64,000 bases of DNA from [Clostridium] innocuum (GTDB taxonomy: Bacteria; Bacillota_I; Bacilli_A; Erysipelotrichales; Erysipelotrichaceae). The position numbers and the translations under genes were made by a program. Shown here piece after piece: positions 29,058 through 38,328 of this stretch. The stretch lies in assembly GCA_012317185.1 (NCBI GenBank), contig CP048838.1:4216001-4280000 (forward strand), read 5' to 3'. Every line of letters starts with the position of its first letter. The first letter of the stretch is position 1. The notes under the pieces are model-generated. The model ran no database searches. It saw nothing but the letters and a program-made list of their open reading frames with translations, and had not been told where the DNA came from.

Positions 29058-29942
29058 CTAATAATAGTTCTTTAAATCTTGAATTGCTGCCTCTAAATCA
29101 TACTTAGGCTTAAAATTCAATTCTTTTTCCGCTTTTGATACATCCATCTCTAATATACTTTTATCTTCTGGTTTTTCTAGTAAATATTTAATTCCTGCTT
29201 CATTTTTAAAAACTCGGTTTATAAGCTTTGCTAGATTAGAAATAGAAATACGCCCTTTAATCCCTATATTATAAATACCCTTCGCATTTTTTGCTTCGAT
29301 TGCACAAATAATTGCGGATATAACATCTTTAATATATATATATTGTCTCTCTCCACATCCACTACCATATATAACTTGTTCTTTATATTCTTTCGCATTA
29401 TCTAATAGCGTATTTAACAAATATCCTTTTCGTTCACCTGTTCCAATTACCTGTGCCAAGCGTAGGCTTTTTATACACATTTCTTTTTTCTTATTCAAAA
29501 AATTTATTAAATGATCCATTGCATACTTTGACTCGCCATATAAATTACCTGATCCAGTATCAATTTCTTCACTACAGCTTTCATTATCGGCACGATATGT
29601 AGAAATAGAAGACAAAAATACTACATTTTTTGTATTTGAGTCCATGCAACTTTGAAATATATCACAATTTAAATGAATATTTGCAACATAATCATTTAAA
29701 TTAAAATTGGGAGTTAATCTTTTTGCAGCAAGACATACTACTGCATCATCTGGTTGTAATACGTTCATCAAAACATCATATGATACTTGTTCCTTGATTA
29801 ATTTAAATGATGAATTATCCAAAAACATTTGCAGATGGTTATCATATTGATCAATGCCAATTACATCATACTGACATTTTAATAATCGCTTTATTAAGTT
29901 TACCCCAATAAAACCATTAGCGCCGACTACAACAACTCGCAT
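29058..29942 (-). CDS. NAD-dependent sugar epimerase/dehydratase (extended SDR)
   Basis: 294 aa. Rossmann motif GANGFIG at the N-terminus, then S-S-I-S-T and GESKYAMDHL with the catalytic Y-x-x-x-K. The NIG segment near 228 is as in GalE-type enzymes. These proteins epimerise or reduce nucleotide sugars. The ATG directly follows the stop of the ATP-grasp gene, indicating coupling. It may make the sugar loaded by the neighbouring ArnC-like enzyme; the exact reaction cannot be read. Confidence 0.82.
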   Translation of the reverse strand: MRVVVVGANGFIGVNLIKRLLKCQYDVIGIDQYDNHLQMFLDNSSFKLIKEQVSYDVLMNVLQPDDAVVCLAAKRLTPNFNLNDYVANIHLNCDIFQSCMDSNTKNVVFLSSISTYRADNESCSEEIDTGSGNLYGESKYAMDHLINFLNKKKEMCIKSLRLAQVIGTGERKGYLLNTLLDNAKEYKEQVIYGSGCGERQYIYIKDVISAIICAIEAKNAKGIYNIGIKGRISISNLAKLINRVFKNEAGIKYLLEKPEDKSILEMDVSKAEKELNFKPKYDLEAAIQDLKNYY

Positions 29943-31061
29943 TTATTTCACTTCCTCTATATAATATCCGCCTTTTTCCATAAAGCCATTTAAAACACGC
30001 ACATTATCTCCATTTTCATAATACCAGCGTAAATAACAACATTTATCAGGAATAATATATTTACTGCGATCAAATGCCGTATTTGGCTTCTCACAAGTAA
30101 ACACTAATTTAAATTTCCCTTCTTTTTCTTTCATACAGAAAGCAAGTTGTTCATTGCCTAATAGATGTTGAAATGTTGCATCTAACAAATCAAATCCACA
30201 ATATTCTTTTATAACATTCCACATATGGCAACCATCTAATCTAGGAGTTACTTCAATTACATAAGGAACATCGTTAACAATTTTTATTTGGAAATATACT
30301 GGGCCATTCTCTATATTTAATTTATTAACAACTCTCTCTACCAAAGCCCTAATTCTTTCTACAACAACAGGACTTTCTTTCGTTGGTAAATGATGTTCTT
30401 TTATAATACCTCCTGGATATTCTTCAAAAGATACACGATCCGATACAAGAAAGAATTTTAATTCTTTTTCATAAACATAAGCATTTACACTTATTTCAGG
30501 ACCATTTAGATACTCTTCAAAAATTATTTTTTTACTTTTTGAATGTGACATTGATTCATCATATTCTTCAAGAACTTCATCCATATTAGATACTAAACGA
30601 ACTCCACGTTGTCCTTGAGAATCTACTGGTTTCATCATCATTGGGAAAAAATTTAGTGTTTCTTCACTTAAATCATCTTTATTTGATGAAACAAAATAAT
30701 GTACATTCCCTTCAAAATCAGAACCTAGATAATCTCTCATCTGCTGTTTATTATTACATATAATTGCTGTTTCTGACGAAACAAAATACGGTAAATTTAA
30801 TTGTTCACTTACTTTGCACGCTGTTGGCATTGCAACATCTGAACCAACTGAATAAACGATATCTGCGTTAATCTTTATTGCATATTCTTTTACTTCATCA
30901 ACATCAATAATGTTAATTTTCTCAAAGTGATCTAAAAGCGGAATTGATTTATCTGTATCTGTGTAGCTACATCCATACACTTCAAATCCCTTTTCTTTAC
31001 AATATTTTATAGCGTCATATTGTGCATTCCCTGCACCTAAAATTAAGACTTTACGTGTCAT
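29943..31061 (-). CDS. ATP-grasp carboxylate-amine ligase
   Basis: 372 aa from the ATG with AAAGGGG 8 nt upstream; another start six codons earlier overlaps the upstream stop (ATGA). An N-terminal pre-ATP-grasp Rossmann part (VLILGAGNAQYDAIKYCKEKG) is followed by the ATP-grasp core with MMKPVDSQGQRGVRLV, FEEYLNGPEISVNAYV and VIEVTPRLDG (metal-binding acidic residues). Such ligases join a carboxylate to an amine using ATP. In a locus that makes amino sugars it could attach an amino acid or organic acid to a 4-amino group; this is inference. Confidence 0.8.
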   Translation of the reverse strand: MTRKVLILGAGNAQYDAIKYCKEKGFEVYGCSYTDTDKSIPLLDHFEKINIIDVDEVKEYAIKINADIVYSVGSDVAMPTACKVSEQLNLPYFVSSETAIICNNKQQMRDYLGSDFEGNVHYFVSSNKDDLSEETLNFFPMMMKPVDSQGQRGVRLVSNMDEVLEEYDESMSHSKSKKIIFEEYLNGPEISVNAYVYEKELKFFLVSDRVSFEEYPGGIIKEHHLPTKESPVVVERIRALVERVVNKLNIENGPVYFQIKIVNDVPYVIEVTPRLDGCHMWNVIKEYCGFDLLDATFQHLLGNEQLAFCMKEKEGKFKLVFTCEKPNTAFDRSKYIIPDKCCYLRWYYENGDNVRVLNGFMEKGGYYIEEVK

Positions 31062-31075
31062 ATTTTTTACCCCTT

Positions 31076-32833
31076 TCATTCATAAACACTGTAATATTCA
31101 TTTTCATAAACTAACTTATACTCATTATTAGTTATAAAATTGTTTAGAATCATCTTCTTCTCATTTATTTGTGATGTTCTTTCTAAATTACTTAAATAAC
31201 CAACTTCATCAAATCCAAAATAAGATGATGTACGACAAATAACAATCAATGGCAGAGATGAATTTTCTTTCAACTTTTCCTCCAAATCTTGAGAAAATTC
31301 TTTTATAGAATATGATGAAACATTTATCCATGGACGCACATATGCCTCTTTATTACTTAATTCATATAATAGAACACTATCACCATATACTAATAATTCT
31401 TTATTATCATAAATAGAATTATTAAGTATATTCAAGACATCATTTACTGTCTCTGCCTGTCTTTGTGTAGTAAACAGTAATTTTGTTTCTTTCGAATTAA
31501 TTTTAGAATTTAAATTAAAGATGTTAGAATCATCATACATATTAGTAGTTATTAAATAATTTGAAATTAATACAATACAAATTAAAAAAATAATTTTCGA
31601 ACTTACTCCTAACCATTTATTTTTAAATTCAATAAATAACTTATAGAGAAAATGAAATACTAATGGCATTAGTATCCACATACCTAAAATTGTATGTCGA
31701 AACCTAACTCCAGATCCCATAAACACTAAATAATTCAGTAAAATTCCTAAAACACCTAATAATCCAATTTTTTTATATTTATCTGAATATGTTCCTAGAA
31801 TTGAATAATATATTCCGCATATCAACAATATTCCAAAATATATCCATCCAAAAGAGCTAAGTTTTGCCCATCCTTGTGGCATTGCAGAAAAACTATTAAT
31901 CGAATAAAAAATCAACAAAAGTACCACACAAGCTAAACAAAAAAAGAGAAAAGAATATAACTTTTTATCCTTTAAATAATATTTAATTCTAGTAATAAAA
32001 AATCCAATCAACATAGAATATACTAAAAGTAATAATCCTATTTCTATTGATGCCATACTATCTTTTATCAAAAATATAAATACATTTAAAAAACCATATT
32101 GAGAAGTTCCACTTTCTCCTTTTGATAAAAACAGAGCACGATTGAATTCTTCTAACAAATAGTCAAATCCAAAAATTAGCATATAAATTAGCAAAATAAC
32201 TATTATTGATAAAATGAAACCAGATAAAAAAGAGACAATTTGACTAATCGTATCTTTTCTAGTTACATTGGAATTATAATATTTCCAAATTATTATCGGA
32301 AATATTAAAATAATACTAGTAATACTTGGTAATCTTACAAATACAGATATACCAACTAATATTCCAGAAATACAGCAATAAAATAATTTATTATTTATTA
32401 ACCCTTTATACAAAAAATAAATTGCCATAATCATTAAAAGCATATTTAATTGATGAAAATTATAAACATTAATATATGTATCACAAATTAAGAGACTCAA
32501 TGTTATTCCAAATAAAAGAATTTCTTTTCTTATCTCTTCTTTCAACAATTTATATACAAAGTAACAACTAGCCCATTCAATAAGAACCTCAAGAAGGTTC
32601 AATCCCCATAATCCTAAAAAAGATGTAATGCTGTACCATAAATATCCAATAATCGTCGCCAAGAAAGTCATTAATGAGACTGTTTCGGAAAACGGATGCT
32701 GGTAATTATATAAATATAAACCTGTATCCGCCATATCTATTCCGAAAAAAGAATGAATTAATGGCCACCCTATAATTATTAGGAGAAATATTAAATTCAG
32801 ATTGACTTTTAGTTTTTTCTTGTAGACTATCAT
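31076..32833 (-). CDS. Polytopic GT-C-type membrane glycosyltransferase
   Basis: 585 aa with about 12 membrane helices. An acidic pair follows the first helix (IDMADTGLYLYN), the position of the catalytic/metal motif in GT-C enzymes such as ArnT and PMT. The C-terminal ~120 residues are soluble and probably outside. GT-C proteins use undecaprenyl-linked sugars as donors, so it fits as the last step of the ArnC-like/EamA pathway downstream. The family call rests on topology and motif position. Confidence 0.65.
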   Translation of the reverse strand: MIVYKKKLKVNLNLIFLLIIIGWPLIHSFFGIDMADTGLYLYNYQHPFSETVSLMTFLATIIGYLWYSITSFLGLWGLNLLEVLIEWASCYFVYKLLKEEIRKEILLFGITLSLLICDTYINVYNFHQLNMLLMIMAIYFLYKGLINNKLFYCCISGILVGISVFVRLPSITSIILIFPIIIWKYYNSNVTRKDTISQIVSFLSGFILSIIVILLIYMLIFGFDYLLEEFNRALFLSKGESGTSQYGFLNVFIFLIKDSMASIEIGLLLLVYSMLIGFFITRIKYYLKDKKLYSFLFFCLACVVLLLIFYSINSFSAMPQGWAKLSSFGWIYFGILLICGIYYSILGTYSDKYKKIGLLGVLGILLNYLVFMGSGVRFRHTILGMWILMPLVFHFLYKLFIEFKNKWLGVSSKIIFLICIVLISNYLITTNMYDDSNIFNLNSKINSKETKLLFTTQRQAETVNDVLNILNNSIYDNKELLVYGDSVLLYELSNKEAYVRPWINVSSYSIKEFSQDLEEKLKENSSLPLIVICRTSSYFGFDEVGYLSNLERTSQINEKKMILNNFITNNEYKLVYENEYYSVYE

Positions 32834-32835
32834 TT

Positions 32836-33972
32836 TTATCCTCTTTTCAAAGATTTTGAAATTTCATCTACTACATACAAAGTATCTTCAGTCGTCATGT
32901 CTACATACAGAGGTAATCTTAATATTCTCTTTCCTAAATCTTCAGTAACTGGCAACATTTCTGGTGTATATCCTAATTTTTGTCCATATGGTGAAGAATG
33001 CAAAGGTACATAACAAATATAACTTGAAATACCCTTTTCTTTTAAAGAATTGATTAAATTTGTTCTTGTATCTTCATCAGGCAATACGATGCAGAACATA
33101 TGCGCATTATGCTCGATATCTTCTGGCAATACCGGTCTTCTCAATAAGCCTTCCTTCTCTAAGCATTCTAGTCCATTATAATATGTATTCCATACATTCA
33201 TTCTTTTTTCTAGAATTTCATCATAACGTTCCATTTGTGCTGACAAAATTGCTGCTAGCAAATCACTAGGTAAAAAAGAAGAACCGATATCATGCCATGT
33301 ATATTTATCTACTAATCCGCGTAATACATTTCTTCGATTTGTACCTTTTTCACGGATGATTTCAGCACGCTCCATATATTTATCTTCATTAACAACAATT
33401 GCGCCACCTTCACCCATAACATAATTTTTGGTTTCGTGAAAACTAAAACATCCAAATTCAGTTAATGTTCCTGCATATCTACCTTTGTATGTAGATCCTA
33501 CCGCCTGAGCAGCATCTTCAATCACGAAAAGACCATGGCGATTTGCAATTTCATTGATCTTATCCATCTCACATGGAAAACCTGCATAGTCAACAGCATA
33601 GATTGCTTTTGTTTTTGGTGTTATTAGATCCTCAATTAAATTTTCATCGATATTAAATGTATCTTCTCGAATATCACAAAATACAGGTTTTGCCCCTCTT
33701 AATAGAAATGCATTTACCGTAGAAGAAAAAGTAAAAGAAGGCGTAATTACTTCATCCCCTGGTTCTAAATCAATTAAAATAGAAGCCATCTCTAATGCAG
33801 TAGTCCCTGAAGTTGTCAACAACATATTATCAATATGAAATCTCTTTTTAAAATGTTCATATACTTCTGTTGTATACTTTCCATCTCCTGATAATATACT
33901 ATTCCCGTTCAAGCAATCAACTACTTTGTTGATTTCTAGTTCCGTAATCGATGGTTTATTAAATTTTATCAT
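32836..33972 (-). CDS. rffA: dTDP-4-keto-6-deoxyhexose 4-aminotransferase (WecE/RffA-like)
   Basis: 378 aa, the usual length. It follows E. coli WecE along its whole length: SGDGKYT near the N-terminus, TTSGTTALEMA, VITPSFTFSSTVNAF, IEDAAQAVGSTYKGR, the PLP lysine in CFSFHETKNY, and REKGTNR, VDKYTWHDIGSS. Family members transfer an amino group from glutamate to a dTDP-4-keto sugar. The 2,3-dehydratase, reductase, RmlA and RmlB genes next to it indicate the substrate here may be a 2,6-dideoxy rather than a 6-deoxy keto sugar. It overlaps the reductase gene by 14 nt. Confidence 0.85.
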   Translation of the reverse strand: MIKFNKPSITELEINKVVDCLNGNSILSGDGKYTTEVYEHFKKRFHIDNMLLTTSGTTALEMASILIDLEPGDEVITPSFTFSSTVNAFLLRGAKPVFCDIREDTFNIDENLIEDLITPKTKAIYAVDYAGFPCEMDKINEIANRHGLFVIEDAAQAVGSTYKGRYAGTLTEFGCFSFHETKNYVMGEGGAIVVNEDKYMERAEIIREKGTNRRNVLRGLVDKYTWHDIGSSFLPSDLLAAILSAQMERYDEILEKRMNVWNTYYNGLECLEKEGLLRRPVLPEDIEHNAHMFCIVLPDEDTRTNLINSLKEKGISSYICYVPLHSSPYGQKLGYTPEMLPVTEDLGKRILRLPLYVDMTTEDTLYVVDEISKSLKRG

Positions 33973-34993
33973 TCCCTAACCCTCCTGAAATATCTCTAAC
34001 CTTTTGAACTAATTGAGCTTGTAAAAGTATTTCATGATAGATTTTATCTCTTACAGCGGTGTCATTGATAGCATTATAAAATTGACATATGGATTTTCTA
34101 AAATGAGAATCACAGTTTAATTCAAGAGTTTCAACTTCTCCGTTTTGAATAATTTTCAAACTTGGTTTCAAATTGTCGGGGGCTGTAAAAATACGATCCG
34201 TTTGCATAATTCCTCTACTTCCCCATATGGATAGCATACATTGGTATTCACAGTCCATTCCATATTCTCCAATAAATACCTCATTTTTACTATTTCTAAA
34301 CATATAACTTCCATATAGATCTATATCAAAATCCTCATAAGAATTCATGACACATGACTCCAATGTAATATCTTCTCCGAGTAACTTTGTTGCAAGTTTT
34401 ATTACATATCCTCCAGCATCCAATAAAGCGCCTCCCCCTAATTCTTTATTGTATCTGAAATCATTTTTATCTCTTCTAGGAAAACCAAATCTAGCATGAT
34501 ATGAATGCACTTTTCCAATTTTTCCATTTTCAACTTCTTTCTTTATTTCTGAAATTTGTGAATGATATTGGAACATATAATTTTCATGCAATACAAGTTT
34601 TCTTTCTTCAGCTAATTTGACCAAGTTTAAACTATCTTGATAATTTGTAGTTGAAGGTTTTTCAACAAATACATGTTTATCATTTTCTAATGCTTTCTTT
34701 GCCCATTTATAGTGTAAGGCAGGAGGCAATGGTAGATAGACTGCATCAACTTCATTTGACATAATTAAGGAAGAATAACTCTCGAAGATCTTCCCGCCAT
34801 AGGTATCTACAAAAGTCTTTCCTTTTTTCCATTCATTTTCAATTACAGTGTCTGCAACATCTCCATCCCACTCTTCTTTTGATGCAATTGCAACACCTAC
34901 ATATGTAAAATTCTCTTCTTTTTCTAATGAAGGTAAAAATCTACGAAATGCGATTTCTGATGGACATATAATTCCAATTCTAATTTTTTTCAT
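33959..34993 (-). CDS. Gfo/Idh/MocA oxidoreductase, probable dTDP-hexose 3-ketoreductase
   Basis: 344 aa. An N-terminal NAD(P) fold (IGIICPSEIAFRRFLPSL) is followed by the family motif VEKP in HVFVEKPSTTNY and the ARFGFPRRDK and GGGALLDAGGYVI blocks of the C-terminal domain. It is placed directly between a 2,3-dehydratase and a 4-aminotransferase. In antibiotic deoxysugar pathways (KijD10-like) such an enzyme reduces the 3-keto group left by the 2,3-dehydratase. The specific role is inferred from neighbours. Confidence 0.8.
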   Translation of the reverse strand: MKKIRIGIICPSEIAFRRFLPSLEKEENFTYVGVAIASKEEWDGDVADTVIENEWKKGKTFVDTYGGKIFESYSSLIMSNEVDAVYLPLPPALHYKWAKKALENDKHVFVEKPSTTNYQDSLNLVKLAEERKLVLHENYMFQYHSQISEIKKEVENGKIGKVHSYHARFGFPRRDKNDFRYNKELGGGALLDAGGYVIKLATKLLGEDITLESCVMNSYEDFDIDLYGSYMFRNSKNEVFIGEYGMDCEYQCMLSIWGSRGIMQTDRIFTAPDNLKPSLKIIQNGEVETLELNCDSHFRKSICQFYNAINDTAVRDKIYHEILLQAQLVQKVRDISGGLGNDKI

Positions 34994-34995
34994 TT

Positions 34996-36390
34996 TTACA
35001 CCTCTAATAATGATATTAAATTTCTAAGTTGTATATTTAAACAATTATTAACTTGAACTAATTGATTTAAAGTTCTATAGCTTACCCAGAAATATCCTTC
35101 CTCTTCCACAGCATGGATCTCATTTTTATTTATTTCTATAATAACATTTCGGTTTTGCTCATGATAAAATCTACCTCCTTCTTCTGAAAGTAGTACATCA
35201 TGTATAATATTTACATTATGATTCATTTTATTCATAAACAAATCTACTATCTGATCCTGTTTATCCTGTGTTTTTGATGGCTCTAATTGCACAGTTGGTC
35301 CTAATTCCAAAGAATCAAAGCAGCCGATTTCCTTCTTTATCCTTACTAAAAATTTCTTTACACCATTATCATTACAAACAAATAGTCCAAATAAAGCAAT
35401 CCCTGTCGCCTCAAATAACGGCTGGCTCCATCTCGTTACTTCTCTTCCCTCAATCATAATGTCACAAAATATGACTTTAAAATCATATTCATGAACACAT
35501 TTAATTTCCTTCTCTATATGTTTCCACGTAGAAAGTTGATCTAGAGAAACCAATGCATCTTCTTCATCATCAAACATTTTTGAATTGTTTATTTGTTGAT
35601 ATATTCTAGGAATCATATACTCATCATGCATTGTAAAAATCGATTTAAATAAACTTTTATCATTTGCTTTTGCTTCCATTGCCTTTAATTCATTAGTTGA
35701 AAAACTGTGATTATAATATGGAATACAAGACAATACGGTTCGTGTATCCATATTCACAATATTGTCTTTTTTCATTAAACGCTTTATTTGTCCTAATGTC
35801 ATCCATTTAAAATTTGGTTTTAACAAAACCTCATCCTGTACTTTTATGATAATATTTCGATTTCGTTTCTTATAAAAACGTGAAGATTGCTCTGATTGAA
35901 TTTGATCTACGATGATTTCGTGATCAACCGCATTTAGGAAATATTCCAAATAATTCGGTTTTCTACCACCATGTTTTTGAGTAAAATTACTTTTTGTTGC
36001 TTGAATTGTAGGCGACAATTGTATTTTATTAATATTCCCAGGTTCAATTTTTGCCTGCATCAAAAAATTCAATACACCATCGATTTCCTTACAAATAATT
36101 CCTAAGTAACCTATTTCGTTTTGTAAAATAACGGGTTGTTCTAATATGACATCATTTTCTCTTTTTCTTTGGAATCCTTTTACCGTGAAAAATGATAAAT
36201 TCTGATTTCTAATTTGTCCTTCTTTTTCGTCATAGTACCATGGACTACACTCGTTCAAAGATATTTTTTCTATCTGAACCTCAAGATCGTTATTTCGTTG
36301 CTCAATCCACTCATCTATTTCATCATTTCCAGTAATATTTCCTGTTTTATTTAGCCAAGATTCGTAGAGAAGGATAATTGTATTTTTCAC
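34996..36390 (-). CDS. NDP-hexose 2,3-dehydratase
   Basis: 464 aa with two tandem copies of the Hexose_dehydrat (EvaA/TylX3) domain. Each has a substrate segment (QATKSNFTQKHGGRKPNYLEY; LEPSKTQDKQDQIVDLFM), an S-x-E-x-x-R-F box (QSEQSSRFYKKRNRNIII; LSEEGGRFYHEQNRNVII) and an FKWMTLGQIKRLM / YFWVSYRTLNQLV end. The enzyme removes C2-OH from dTDP-4-keto-6-deoxyglucose, giving a 2-deoxy-3,4-diketo sugar. It is familiar from actinobacterial antibiotic clusters and less so in Bacillota wall loci. A reductase and an aminotransferase follow, RmlA and RmlB precede. Confidence 0.88.
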   Translation of the reverse strand: MKNTIILLYESWLNKTGNITGNDEIDEWIEQRNNDLEVQIEKISLNECSPWYYDEKEGQIRNQNLSFFTVKGFQRKRENDVILEQPVILQNEIGYLGIICKEIDGVLNFLMQAKIEPGNINKIQLSPTIQATKSNFTQKHGGRKPNYLEYFLNAVDHEIIVDQIQSEQSSRFYKKRNRNIIIKVQDEVLLKPNFKWMTLGQIKRLMKKDNIVNMDTRTVLSCIPYYNHSFSTNELKAMEAKANDKSLFKSIFTMHDEYMIPRIYQQINNSKMFDDEEDALVSLDQLSTWKHIEKEIKCVHEYDFKVIFCDIMIEGREVTRWSQPLFEATGIALFGLFVCNDNGVKKFLVRIKKEIGCFDSLELGPTVQLEPSKTQDKQDQIVDLFMNKMNHNVNIIHDVLLSEEGGRFYHEQNRNVIIEINKNEIHAVEEEGYFWVSYRTLNQLVQVNNCLNIQLRNLISLLEV

Positions 36391-36394
36391 ACGA

Positions 36395-37288
36395 TTACCC
36401 CCTTACTACGCTTACTTCATTGACATCTTCTTCTGCAAGTCTCAATAAATATTTTCCATAATCCGTTTTCGCAAATTTCTCTGCCAATTTTAACAATTGA
36501 ACTTTATCGATAAAACCTTTTATGTATGCAATTTCTTCTATGCAGGAAACATATAAACCACTTCTTTTCTGAACTGCTCCAACATACTCAGATGCTTCAA
36601 GTAAGGCGTTGGGATTTCCCGTATCTAGCCATGCAAAGCCTCTTCCAAGAACTTTGATATTTAGCTTTCCACGATGTAAATATTCATTATTTACGGAAGT
36701 AATTTCCAGTTCTCCTCTAGCTGAAGGTTTTATAGTTTTCGCAATCTCTACAACATCATTATCATAGAAATACAACCCAGGAACTGCATAATGAGATTTA
36801 GGGATTTCAGGTTTTTCTTCTAGTGTTAGTACTTTATAATCCTTATCAAACGTGACGACGCCATATTCTTTAGGATTATCTACATAGTACCCAAAAATTG
36901 TTGCACCTTTTTTTGATAAAGCTTCATTTAACGTTGCCGTAAAATGACGACCGTAAAAAATATTATCTCCTAAAATCAATGCAACACGATCGTTTCCTAT
37001 AAATTTTTCACCAATTATAAATGCCTCTGCTAATCCTCTTGGTTGTTCTTGTATTGCATATTCAATACGTAATCCCAATTGGCTTCCATCCCCTAATAAT
37101 TCTTCAAATACTACTACATCTCGTGGTGTAGAAATAATTAGAATCTCTTTAATTCCAGCAAGCATGAGTGTAGATAATGGATAGTAAATCATCGGTTTAT
37201 CATATACAGGCAGTATTTGTTTCGATACAACTTGTGTCAATGGATAAAGTCTAGTTCCTGATCCTCCGGCTAAGATAATCCCCTTCAT
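36395..37288 (-). CDS. rmlA: Glucose-1-phosphate thymidylyltransferase
   Basis: 297 aa from the ATG after GGGAG. MKGIILAGGSGTRLYP is the nucleotide-binding signature, followed by KQILPVYDKPMIYYPLS, GDNIFYG and LEEKPEIPKSHYAVPGLYFYD. It makes dTDP-glucose from glucose-1-phosphate and dTTP. Its ATG follows the rmlB stop directly. It feeds rmlB and the deoxy-amino-sugar branch downstream. The frame extends 42 codons upstream into rmlB, which I reject as coding. Confidence 0.95.
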   Translation of the reverse strand: MKGIILAGGSGTRLYPLTQVVSKQILPVYDKPMIYYPLSTLMLAGIKEILIISTPRDVVVFEELLGDGSQLGLRIEYAIQEQPRGLAEAFIIGEKFIGNDRVALILGDNIFYGRHFTATLNEALSKKGATIFGYYVDNPKEYGVVTFDKDYKVLTLEEKPEIPKSHYAVPGLYFYDNDVVEIAKTIKPSARGELEITSVNNEYLHRGKLNIKVLGRGFAWLDTGNPNALLEASEYVGAVQKRSGLYVSCIEEIAYIKGFIDKVQLLKLAEKFAKTDYGKYLLRLAEEDVNEVSVVRG

Positions 37289-37289
37289 G

Positions 37290-38318
37290 TTACACTCTCC
37301 CTTTTTCTTTATACATTTTATTAAAATAATTTTGATACTCTCCAGAAAGAATATTTTGCCACCACTCTTTATAATCCAAATACCATTGAATTGTTTGTTG
37401 TATACCAGTGTCAAAATTATATTTTGGTTTCCATCCTAGTTCTGTTTCTAACTTATATGGATCAATTGCATATCTTAAATCATGTCCTTTTCTATCTTCA
37501 ACATACTTTATTAAAGACTCCGGCTTATTCAATGCTTTCAAAATTGTTTTAACTACTTCTAGATTTGTTCGCTCATTATGTCCACCGACATTGTAAACTT
37601 CACCTGCTTCTCCTTTTCTTATAATTAAATCAATTGCCACACAATGATCATATACATGTAACCAATCTCTTACATTTTCTCCAGTACCATATACAGGAAG
37701 CGATTCCTCAGCTAAAGCTCTAGAAATCATTAATGGAATTAATTTTTCTGGAAAATGATATGGTCCATAATTATTGGAACATCTACTAATGGTCACTGGT
37801 AAACCATATGTTCTATGGTAAGCTAAAACAAACAAATCCGCCGCTGCTTTTGATGAACTATATGGACTTGATGTATGCAAAGGAGTTTCCTCCGTAAAAA
37901 ATAAATCTGGTTTATCTAATGGCAGATCTCCATATACTTCATCCGTTGAAACCTGATGATAACGTTGAATCCCATATTTATTACAAGCGTCTAATAAAGT
38001 CGTAGTTCCCATTACATTCGTTCTAACAAAACTTTCTGGATCCTCTATACTTCTATCAACATGCGATTCTGCCGCAAAATTTACAACCACATCAAATTTC
38101 TCTTTTTCAAATAAATCAAAAACAAAAGCTCTATCGGCTATATCACCCTTATAGAATTTATAATTTGTTTTATCCTCAACAGGTTTACATGTTTCTAAAT
38201 TACCCGCATATGTAAGTAAATCAAGATTTACTATCACATCGTCCGGATATTTATCCACCATATAGTGAATAAAATTCCCGCCAATAAAGCCTGCGCCGCC
38301 AGTTACCAAAATTTTCAT
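37290..38318 (-). CDS. rmlB: dTDP-glucose 4,6-dehydratase
   Basis: 342 aa. KILVTGGAGFIGGNF, the DLLTYAGNLE segment, NFAAESHVDRSI, the STDEVYGDLP active site and SSPYSSSKAAADL with Y-x-x-x-K are all present. It converts dTDP-glucose to dTDP-4-keto-6-deoxyglucose. The second ATG is chosen because GGAG is 7-8 nt upstream; the first lies too close. RmlC and RmlD are absent from the window, so rhamnose is not the evident product. Confidence 0.95.
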   Translation of the reverse strand: MKILVTGGAGFIGGNFIHYMVDKYPDDVIVNLDLLTYAGNLETCKPVEDKTNYKFYKGDIADRAFVFDLFEKEKFDVVVNFAAESHVDRSIEDPESFVRTNVMGTTTLLDACNKYGIQRYHQVSTDEVYGDLPLDKPDLFFTEETPLHTSSPYSSSKAAADLFVLAYHRTYGLPVTISRCSNNYGPYHFPEKLIPLMISRALAEESLPVYGTGENVRDWLHVYDHCVAIDLIIRKGEAGEVYNVGGHNERTNLEVVKTILKALNKPESLIKYVEDRKGHDLRYAIDPYKLETELGWKPKYNFDTGIQQTIQWYLDYKEWWQNILSGEYQNYFNKMYKEKGRV

Positions 38319-38328
38319 TTTCATTCTC

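Noticed and set aside
37289..37414. A 42-codon N-terminal extension of rmlA.
   Set aside because: It lies inside the rmlB 3' end, and the conserved RmlA start with a ribosome site is at 37288.
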